DNA from: UBA11373 sp035291545 | GTDB lineage: Bacteria > Actinomycetota > Acidimicrobiia > Spongiisociales > UBA11373 | Reading direction: 5' to 3' | DNA length: 9,956 bases | Assembly (NCBI GenBank): GCA_035291545.1 | Contig: DATDRW010000013.1 | Location: 1 to 9,956 of the forward strand | Part shown: positions 4,689 to 9,956 of the stretch, piece after piece | Position numbering within the stretch: position 1 is the first letter of the stretch | Layout: the number at the start of each line of letters is the position of its first letter | Made by a program: the position numbers and the translations under genes | Notes under the pieces: generated by a model | Database searches by the model: none | What the model was told of the DNA's origin: nothing | The model's input: only the letters and a program-made list of their open reading frames with translations

Positions 4689-6515
4689 ATGTGCGGGATC
4701 ATGGGTTATGTCGGGGGGCAGAACGCCGCCCCGATCATCATCGACGGCCTGCGCCGTCTCGAGTACCGCGGCTACGACTCGGCCGGCATCGCCGTCCACG
4801 ACGGCACCGCCCTGTCCGTCACCAAGGCGGAGGGCAAACTCGCCCGCCTCGCCGCCGTTCTCGACGAGCATCCACTCGCCGGCACCTTCGGCATTGGGCA
4901 CACCCGGTGGGCCACCCATGGGGTACCCAGCGACCGCAACGCCCATCCCCACACCGACCCCGGCGGTGAGATCGTGGTGGTCCACAACGGGATCATCGAG
5001 AACTTCCTCGCCCTCAAGGAGGCCCTTGCCGCCGAGGGAGCGGAGTTCGCCTCCGAGACCGACACCGAGGTCCTCGCCCACCTGATCGCCCGCGAGTACG
5101 ACGGCGACCTCTTCGAGGCGGTGCGGCGCGCCGTGGGACGAGCCGAGGGCGCATACGCCCTGGTGGCGATGGCCAAGGCCGAGCCGGGACGCATGGTGGC
5201 GGTGCGCATGATCAGCCCGCTCGTCATCGGCATCGGCAAGGGAGAGATGTTCCTCGCCTCCGACGTGCCGGCGATCCTGCACCGCACGCGAGACATCGTC
5301 GTGATCGACAATGGGGAGATGGTCGACATCACACCCGACGGGTGGCGCATCGAGACCCTGGCCGGAGACCCGGTAGAGCGCAACACTCTCGAGATCACCT
5401 GGGATGCCGCCCAGGCCGAGCGCGGCGGGTACCCGACCTTCATGCTCAAGGAGATCTTCGAGCAACCTCAGGCGGCCACCGAAACGCTGAGCGGGCGCCT
5501 GCTCGACGATGGGTCGGTGGTGCTGGAGGACGTGCACTTCCCCGATGGCTTTGTGCGCGACCTGGAGAAGATCTGGATCACCGCATGCGGCACCGCCCTG
5601 CACGCCGGGCACGTCGGCAAGGAGGTGTTCGAACGCCTGCTCCGCATCCCCACCGAGGCCGAATACGCCCACGAGCTGCGCTACCGGCACCCGTTGATCC
5701 AGGGCACCACTCTGACCGTGGCGATCAGCCAGTCGGGGGAGACCGCCGACACCTTGGCCGCAGCCGGGCTGGCAAAGCGACTCGACTCGCGGCTGCTGGC
5801 GCTGACCAACGTGGTTGGCTCGACGCTGAGCCGCGAGGCCGACGACATCCTCTACACCCGGGCGGGGCCCGAGATCGCGGTGGCCTCCACCAAGGCGTAC
5901 CTCACGATGCTCCTCGGCGAGTACCTGCTCGCCCTGGCGATCGGCCGGGAACGCGGCGTGATCCCCGCCGACCTCGACGACGAACTCGTCAAGGGCCTGC
6001 GCGGGCTCCCCACCAAGGTCGGGGACGCGCTCAAAGGCGAGGAGGCGGTGATCGCCCTCGCCGAACGGTTCACCGGCCACGACGACGTCTACTTCATCGG
6101 CCGCGGCCTCGACCACGCGGTGGCCATGGAGGGATCCCTCAAGATGAAGGAGATCTCCTACATCCACTCCGAGGCGATGCCCGCCGGCGAGTTGAAGCAC
6201 GGCACCCTGGCACTGGTCACCGAGGGAACCCCGGTGTTGGTGGTGCTCACCCAGCGCGACACCTATGACAAGACCGTGTCGGCGATCCAGGAGGTCAAGG
6301 CGCGGGGGGCGTTCGTGATCGCGGTCGCCTACGAGGACGACACCGAGGTGCTGAAGCACGCCGACGAGGCGTTGCGCATCCCCCGGGTGCCCGATTTGCT
6401 GTCACCGGTGCTGTCGATCGTCCCGCTCCAATTGCTGGCGTATCACGTCGCCTCTGCCCGGGGGCACGACATCGACCAGCCGAGGAACCTGGCGAAGAGT
6501 GTCACGGTGGAGTAG
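4689..6515 (+). CDS. glmS: Glutamine-fructose-6-phosphate aminotransferase
   Basis: Makes glucosamine-6-phosphate from fructose-6-phosphate and glutamine, the entry step to amino-sugar synthesis. The 608 residues match the bacterial norm. MCGIMGYVGG at the N-terminus supplies the catalytic Cys, which becomes the first residue after Met removal; this fixes the start at ATG 4689, although the frame is open back to 4443. The class II glutaminase domain covers about 2-225 (YRGYDSAGIA, GHTRWATHG, HNGIIEN). Two SIS isomerase domains follow, with TACGT at 298-302, SQSGET at 347-352, ASTKAY near 400 and a C-terminal DIDQPRNLAKSVTVE. These residues align with E. coli GlmS numbering. The SD AAGGGAG is nine bases upstream, inside a hairpin. 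The ribozyme in its leader should give feedback by its own product. The TAG stop is the first part of a repeat tract. Confidence 0.98.
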   Translation: MCGIMGYVGGQNAAPIIIDGLRRLEYRGYDSAGIAVHDGTALSVTKAEGKLARLAAVLDEHPLAGTFGIGHTRWATHGVPSDRNAHPHTDPGGEIVVVHNGIIENFLALKEALAAEGAEFASETDTEVLAHLIAREYDGDLFEAVRRAVGRAEGAYALVAMAKAEPGRMVAVRMISPLVIGIGKGEMFLASDVPAILHRTRDIVVIDNGEMVDITPDGWRIETLAGDPVERNTLEITWDAAQAERGGYPTFMLKEIFEQPQAATETLSGRLLDDGSVVLEDVHFPDGFVRDLEKIWITACGTALHAGHVGKEVFERLLRIPTEAEYAHELRYRHPLIQGTTLTVAISQSGETADTLAAAGLAKRLDSRLLALTNVVGSTLSREADDILYTRAGPEIAVASTKAYLTMLLGEYLLALAIGRERGVIPADLDDELVKGLRGLPTKVGDALKGEEAVIALAERFTGHDDVYFIGRGLDHAVAMEGSLKMKEISYIHSEAMPAGELKHGTLALVTEGTPVLVVLTQRDTYDKTVSAIQEVKARGAFVIAVAYEDDTEVLKHADEALRIPRVPDLLSPVLSIVPLQLLAYHVASARGHDIDQPRNLAKSVTVE

Positions 6516-6569
6516 GCACGAGGCACCAGGCTCCAGGCACCAGAGACCGGAACCTGAAGCCTGGCTTCT
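6514..6569 (+). repeat. Heptamer repeat tract between glmS and acpS
   Basis: Eight consecutive 7-bp units start within the glmS stop codon: AGGCACG, AGGCACC, AGGCTCC, AGGCACC, AGAGACC, GGAACCT, GAAGCCT, GGCTTCT. The later units are in the opposite sense, so CCAGGCT (6526-6532) pairs with AGCCTGG (6558-6564). The tract lies between two convergent genes. It could fold in either transcript, but there is no T-run of terminator type. Confidence 0.85.
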
Positions 6570-6601
6570 TGACCTGCCAAGGCGAAGGCTGACCGCCGCG
6601 C

Positions 6602-6976
6602 TCAGTGCTCGCCGAGTGCGATGGCGAACACCATCGCGTCCTTGTCCGTGTGAGTGATGGTGATCTCGAAGCCGGTGACGCCGAGCATCTCGGCGCGGTG
6701 GGCGGCGCTCCCGAAGACCCGCACCGTTGGTTTGCCGCCGCCGGTGATCTCGACGTCCTGCCAGCGGATGCGGCGCCATCCCGTCCCCATGCTCTTCATT
6801 ACCGCCTCCTTGCCGGCGAAGCGCGCGGCCAGGCGCCGCTCCGGCTTGGCAAAGCGGAAGGCATAGTCCCGTTCGTGCTCGGTGAAACACCGCTCGGCGA
6901 ACCGGGGGTACTTCTCCAGCACCTGCCGCACCCGTTCGACATCGGCGAGATCGATACCGAGCCCAACGATCCTCAA
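6602..6976 (-). CDS. acpS: Holo-[acyl-carrier-protein] synthase
   Basis: Transfers 4'-phosphopantetheine from CoA to a serine of acyl carrier protein, activating it for fatty acid synthesis in the cytosol. The TTG at 6976 is chosen as start because GGGAGGGAC lies seven bases upstream on the minus strand and the resulting 124 residues begin MRIVGLGIDL, as AcpS proteins do. An upstream ATG at 7006 would add ten unconserved residues and span that SD. The metal ligands fit: Asp9 in GIDL and Glu57 in RFAGKEAVMKSMG. HERDYAF and the C-terminal ITITHTDKDAMVFAIAL complete the family pattern. It is convergent with glmS. DUF368 lies upstream on the same strand, 106 bp away, so the two could be co-transcribed. 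AcpS next to glmS is common in actinobacteria. Confidence 0.96.
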   Translation of the reverse strand: MRIVGLGIDLADVERVRQVLEKYPRFAERCFTEHERDYAFRFAKPERRLAARFAGKEAVMKSMGTGWRRIRWQDVEITGGGKPTVRVFGSAAHRAEMLGVTGFEITITHTDKDAMVFAIALGEH

Positions 6977-6980
6977 CGAA

Positions 6981-6989
6981 GTCCCTCCC
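6981..6989 (-). promoter_or_regulatory. Strong SD that sets the acpS TTG start
   Basis: On the minus strand this reads GGGAGGGAC, an almost perfect anti-SD match, seven bases before TTG 6976. It is among the best ribosome binding sites in the window and decides for the rare TTG start over the upstream ATG. Confidence 0.75.
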
Positions 6990-7043
6990 ATCACGGATAC
7001 CGGCAAGCAACGCTATCGCGCCTTTTCGGCCTTCGCCCGTTGT

Positions 7044-7064
7044 GAATTGCAGATTGCGAATTGC
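7044..7064 (+). repeat. Short heptamer tract upstream of acpS
   Basis: Three 7-bp units, GAATTGC, AGATTGC and GAATTGC, lie in the gap between acpS and the DUF368 gene. The A/T-rich unit contrasts with the surrounding high-GC sequence. A GGCC-GAGCGAAGCGAG-GGCC block (7065-7082 region) follows and is partly palindromic. Confidence 0.7.
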
Positions 7065-7082
7065 GGCCGAGCGAAGCGAGGC

Positions 7083-8012
7083 CTACACGACTGGTGACTG
7101 GAGACTGGAAACCGGCGACTCTCTCCTCCCTGCCCACCACCCGATCCCGGCCACCATCACGAACCCGGCGATCGCCAAAAGCAACGGTGCTCCCCAGTCC
7201 GACGGGGCGCTCATCGAACCCGACTCGCCCTGCCACGGCCAGAGCGCCCGCAGCGAGCCGACCATGAGGCCGATGAGGGCGGCGACTACGGTGTCGTGAC
7301 GGGAATGGAGCAGGGCGTCGAGCATGGTGGACATCGCGGCCAGGCACAGCACCCCGCCGAGGAGGAACGCCCCGATGGCGACGAAGTCGCGCTCGGTGAC
7401 CGCGTCGAGGAAGGGCTGGTACATCCCGATCGTGATCAGCGCCGTCGACCCGGAGAACCCGGGGAGGATCAGTGCCACGAGGGATACCACGCCGGCGCCG
7501 AAGAAGGCCGCCAATCCGGGGTCGGTGAACTCGTCGGGTCGGAACCCGAGGGCGAAGAAGGTGAGGGCGGCGGTCACCGCCACCACGGCGTACCGCGCCC
7601 GAGTCCACCGTTCCACGAGCCGCCAGGCAATCACGGCGGCGCCGAGCACCAGGCCGACGAAGGCGGCTGCGGTCGCCACCGGGTGATCGTCGAGCAGGCG
7701 GTCGATCACGGATGCGACGGTTACCGCGGCGACGATGATCCCGGCGGCGAGGGGCAAGAGGAATGGCCAATCAACGTCACCCAGTCGCCGGACGGCATCA
7801 CGAAAGCGCCCGCGCAGCAGATAGCCGAGGGCTGCGGCCCCGGCGTGCAGCGACCGGATCAGCCGCTCGTAGATCCCGAGCACGAGGGCAACCGTGCCGC
7901 CGTCACCACCGGGGACCACATACACGGACCCCATGAGGAGCCCCCGAACGATGTCGCTGAGATAGCGCACGGGGAGTGAGGCTACTGCGCCGGGTCGCTG
8001 CCTCGGCACCAT
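7083..8012 (-). CDS. DUF368 polyprenyl-phosphate translocase (PopT-type)
   Basis: A 309-residue multi-pass membrane protein with two copies of the DUF368 signature: GSVYVVPGGDGGTVALVLG at 28-46 and LPGFSGSTALITIGMY at 183-198. About eight further hydrophobic segments lie between and after them. DUF368 proteins were shown in Vibrio cholerae and Staphylococcus aureus to return undecaprenyl phosphate to the inner leaflet, recycling the lipid carrier for peptidoglycan and other surface polymers. The first motif reads PGGDGGT where many relatives have PGVSGGT, so one small residue is an Asp here. The start is ATG 8012; a GTG about 15 codons in is an alternative. The last dozen residues (ESPVSSLQSPVV) are encoded by a heptamer repeat, so the C-terminus was probably altered by repeat insertion. 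Family is firm; substrate is inferred. Confidence 0.88.
   Translation of the reverse strand: MVPRQRPGAVASLPVRYLSDIVRGLLMGSVYVVPGGDGGTVALVLGIYERLIRSLHAGAAALGYLLRGRFRDAVRRLGDVDWPFLLPLAAGIIVAAVTVASVIDRLLDDHPVATAAAFVGLVLGAAVIAWRLVERWTRARYAVVAVTAALTFFALGFRPDEFTDPGLAAFFGAGVVSLVALILPGFSGSTALITIGMYQPFLDAVTERDFVAIGAFLLGGVLCLAAMSTMLDALLHSRHDTVVAALIGLMVGSLRALWPWQGESGSMSAPSDWGAPLLLAIAGFVMVAGIGWWAGRRESPVSSLQSPVV
7089..7123 (+). repeat. Heptamer tract forming the 3' end of the DUF368 gene
   Basis: Units GACTGGT, GACTGGA, GACTGGA, AACCGGC and GACTCTC run in one 7-bp register. Read on the minus strand, they encode the last residues of the DUF368 protein just before its stop at 7083-7085. Confidence 0.8.
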
Positions 8013-8025
8013 GCCGGGCGCCGTC

Positions 8026-8031
8026 TAGACT
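8026..8031 (+). promoter_or_regulatory. Candidate -10 box for the FAD oxidoreductase gene
   Basis: TAGACT fits TAnnnT and would start transcription near 8038. It lies in the 46-bp gap from the divergent DUF368 start and precedes a clear SD (GGAGGGG, 8048-8054). It resembles the TAGTCT box at 546-551. The -35 would fall inside the DUF368 coding start and is not distinct. Confidence 0.4.
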
Positions 8032-8088
8032 CGCCGACCCGCAGAGCGGAGGGGTGTTCTGAAGGCGCTTGACGGGCATGACATCGAC

Positions 8089-9471
8089 GTGACCGACGCC
8101 GCGATCGAAGCCCTGTCTGTTGGGCTCAACGGCGACTTGCTTCGTCCCGGAGACGCCGGGTACGACGGTGCCCGATCGCTCTGGAACGCAATGATCGACC
8201 GCAAGCCGGCCGTGATCCTCCGCTGTGCTTCTACCAGCGACGTCGTCACCGGGGTCCGGTTCGCCGCGGAACACGGCGTACTGACCTCGATCCGGGGGGG
8301 TGGGCACAACGTCGCCGGGAACGCCGTGGTCGACGACGGTTTGATGATCGATCTGAGGCTCATGAACACCGTGCAAATCGACCCGGATACCCATCGGGTT
8401 CGGGTCGGACCCGGCGCCCGTCTCGGAGACCTCGACGCCGTAACCGTTCCGCTCGGTCGCGTGGTGCCTGCCGGCATCGTCACCGCGACCGGTGTCGCCG
8501 GTCTGACACTCGGCGGAGGCTTGGGTTGGCTGACTCGCAAGTGGGGTCTCACGTCGGACAATCTCCTGTCGGCAGAGGTGGTCACGGCGGACGGCCGGGT
8601 GGTCACCGCCTCCGATGAGGAGAATCCCGACCTGTTCTGGGCAATCCGGGGTGGTGGTGGGAACTTTGGGGTGGTCACGTCATTCGAGTTCCAGTCACAC
8701 GCCTTTGGGCCCAACGCGTACTGCGGGCTGGTGGCCTGGCCGATGAGCGACGCCCGAGCCGTCCTCGAGTTCTGGCGGGGCTATCTCACAACCTTGCCGC
8801 GGGAGGTGACGACGCTGATGGTGATGCGCCTGGCACCGGCTGCCCCCTTCGTTCCGGAAGGCCTCCACGGCAAGCCGATCATCGGGTTGGTCGGCTGTTT
8901 CGCCGGCAAACCCGAAGACGGAGAGGCGCCGCTGGCTCCTCTCAAGGGGTTCGGCACGCCGGCATTCGACGTCCTCACCATGAAGCCGTTCTCCGTCCAC
9001 CAATCGATGTTCGACGCCGGTCAGCCGTCCGGCGGCCGGTACTACTGGAAGTCGCACAACTTCGACGAACTCAGCGATGCTGCTCTCGACGAGCTCATTC
9101 GCGCCGGCGCAGCGATCGCTTCGCCGATGTCGCTTCTCGGGATGTTCGCGCTGGGCGGGGCGGTCGGCGACGTGGCCGACCAGGACTCGGCGTATCCCGG
9201 TCGCCGGTCCCCCTTCGTGCTCAACATCAATGCATCCTGGATGAGTCCGGCCGAGGATGCCCAGCACATTGCGTGGTGTCGCCGCTCTTGGACGGCTCTC
9301 GAGCCCTACGGCACAGGATCGGGGTACGTCAACTTCGCGGTTGAAGAAGGAAATGCCCAGGTCGCCGCGATCTACGGTACCGAGCGGTACCACAAGCTTG
9401 CGGCGATCAAGCGTGTCTGGGATCCGGACAACCTGTTCCGCAGAAACCACAACATCGTTCCGCTCGCCTGA
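8089..9471 (+). CDS. BBE-like FAD-linked oxidoreductase
   Basis: A 460-residue flavoprotein of the berberine-bridge-enzyme / 6-hydroxynicotine-oxidase type. The FAD-binding PP-loop RGGGHN carries His73, the expected covalent FAD attachment site. GLTLGGGLGWLTRKWGL and FWAIRGGGGNFGVVTSFEF complete the FAD_binding_4 domain (about residues 35-205). The C-terminal BBE motif YVNFAVEEGN, then KRVWDPDNLFRRNHNI, closes the protein. The Cys that gives bicovalent flavin in plant-type BBE is not visible around GIVTATGVAG, so attachment is probably through His only. Such enzymes oxidise alcohols, sugars or alkaloid-like substrates with O2; the substrate here is unknown. There is no signal peptide. GTG 8089 has no SD, whereas an in-frame CTG at 8059 sits four bases after GGAGGGG and would add ten residues (LKALDGHDID), so the true start may be 8059. 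It diverges from DUF368. Confidence 0.9.
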   Translation: MTDAAIEALSVGLNGDLLRPGDAGYDGARSLWNAMIDRKPAVILRCASTSDVVTGVRFAAEHGVLTSIRGGGHNVAGNAVVDDGLMIDLRLMNTVQIDPDTHRVRVGPGARLGDLDAVTVPLGRVVPAGIVTATGVAGLTLGGGLGWLTRKWGLTSDNLLSAEVVTADGRVVTASDEENPDLFWAIRGGGGNFGVVTSFEFQSHAFGPNAYCGLVAWPMSDARAVLEFWRGYLTTLPREVTTLMVMRLAPAAPFVPEGLHGKPIIGLVGCFAGKPEDGEAPLAPLKGFGTPAFDVLTMKPFSVHQSMFDAGQPSGGRYYWKSHNFDELSDAALDELIRAGAAIASPMSLLGMFALGGAVGDVADQDSAYPGRRSPFVLNINASWMSPAEDAQHIAWCRRSWTALEPYGTGSGYVNFAVEEGNAQVAAIYGTERYHKLAAIKRVWDPDNLFRRNHNIVPLA

Positions 9472-9507
9472 CTCACCGCGCGGCCTTCTGGACCTCGGTG
9501 TCCCTGC

Positions 9508-9956
9508 CTAGAGATCAAGGCGCAGCACCAGCTCGTCGACTTCCGCATCGCGCGCCTCGCTGTGCGACCGTTCGGAGCGGACGAGCACGAAACCGCATTT
9601 CTCCAGGACCCGGCGCGATGCGACGTTGTCGGCCACCACACGGCCGTAGATCGGCCGCGTAACGGTGTCTTCGAGAAACAGCGCCAGGCCCTTGGTGGCG
9701 ATGCCCCTGCTCCAGAACTCGCGCCCGAGCCGATACCCGACGTTGAGTTCGCCGTCGAAGTCGAACGAAACGATGCTTCCGGCCACCTCGCCGTCGGCGA
9801 GGATGGTTCGCTTGCCGATCAGGTGGTTGGCGAGCAGCTTTGCCCAGTGGCCCATGAACGCCCCGCGCTCCGGGCCGCCGGCCGAGGTGAACGCCACCAT
9901 CCGGTTGGCGTCCACATCGAGTTCGAACTCGAAGAGGATGGGGAGGTCCGCCTCCT
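9508..9956 (-). CDS. GNAT N-acetyltransferase, RimJ/RimL-like (5' end outside window)
   Basis: The minus-strand frame is open to the window edge. The GTG at 9915 sits within conserved sequence (FEFELDVDANRMVAFTS), so the gene starts beyond the window. Residues visible include MGHWAKLLAN, the beta-strand VGYRLGREFW, the acetyl-CoA pyrophosphate loop SRGIATKGLALFL and the C-terminal VADNVASRRVLEKCGFVLV, all typical of the GNAT fold in the Acetyltransf_3 group. These enzymes move acetyl from acetyl-CoA to an amine such as a protein N-terminus, a drug or a metabolite; the acceptor cannot be told. The TAG stop at 9508-9510 is 36 bp from the end of the convergent FAD oxidoreductase, with no clear terminator between them. 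Confidence 0.88.
   Translation of the reverse strand, partial: EADLPILFEFELDVDANRMVAFTSAGGPERGAFMGHWAKLLANHLIGKRTILADGEVAGSIVSFDFDGELNVGYRLGREFWSRGIATKGLALFLEDTVTRPIYGRVVADNVASRRVLEKCGFVLVRSERSHSEARDAEVDELVLRLDL

Noticed and set aside
4533..6359. 608-codon open frame on the minus strand opposite glmS
   Set aside because: It is the antisense shadow of glmS produced by high GC at third positions. Its translation is rich in His, Gly and Val with no recognisable domain.
6556..6568. Intrinsic terminator at GAAGCCTGGCTTC after glmS
   Set aside because: The symmetric part leaves almost no loop and only two T residues follow. It is better explained as part of the heptamer tract.
6977..7006. ATG 7006 as the acpS start
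   Set aside because: It adds ten unconserved residues and would place the strong SD GGGAGGGAC inside the coding region. TTG 6976 gives the normal AcpS N-terminus.
9490..9503. Terminator hairpin between the convergent FAD oxidoreductase and GNAT genes
   Set aside because: The only stem is 4 bp (GGAC/GTCC) with no T-run.
9913..9915. GTG 9915 as the GNAT start
   Set aside because: The frame stays open to the window edge, and the residues before it match the usual GNAT N-terminal region, so the gene is cut by the window.

Overview
This high-GC window looks like an actinobacterial chromosome. The order truA-rplM-rpsI-glmM-glmS-acpS is typical of Actinomycetota, and the sparse Shine-Dalgarno (SD) use, GTG/TTG starts and TAnnnT -10 boxes right at start codons fit that phylum. 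The class could be Acidimicrobiia or a relative, but this is a guess from gene order and style; no rRNA or species marker is present.

Layout. 1-537 (+): 3' part of a NUDIX hydrolase. 558-1046 (+): small Yip1-like membrane protein, possibly leaderless. 1047-1205: a 159-bp palindromic intergenic element. 1195-2007 (+): truA, carrying an in-frame heptamer-repeat insertion. 2016-2100: heptamer repeats of both orientations. 2101-2213: rplM promoter and two-hairpin leader. 2214-3064 (+): rplM and rpsI, overlapping by ATGA. 3099-4430 (+): glmM. 4431-4688: a glmS self-cleaving ribozyme (cleavage predicted between 4491 and 4492), followed by a hairpin that covers the glmS SD. 4689-6515 (+): glmS. 6514-6569: heptamer repeats. 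6602-6976 (-): acpS from a TTG start. 7044-7123: two more heptamer tracts, one forming the 3' end of the next gene. 7083-8012 (-): DUF368 (PopT-type) polyprenyl-phosphate translocase. 8059/8089-9471 (+): BBE-like FAD-linked oxidoreductase. 9508-end (-): GNAT acetyltransferase, 5' end outside the window.

How it fits together. Several genes serve the cell envelope. GlmS makes glucosamine-6-phosphate, GlmM turns it into glucosamine-1-phosphate for UDP-GlcNAc, and the ribozyme between them is expected to sense glucosamine-6-phosphate and lower glmS expression without removing glmM. AcpS activates acyl carrier protein for lipid synthesis. The DUF368 protein probably recycles the undecaprenyl-phosphate carrier used by the wall pathway. 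TruA, L13 and S9 form the translation block upstream. The FAD oxidoreductase and the GNAT look like unrelated accessory genes.

The most notable non-coding signals are the glmS ribozyme, the palindromic element before truA, and a family of 7-bp tandem repeats at five sites, one of which sits inside truA and keeps its reading frame.
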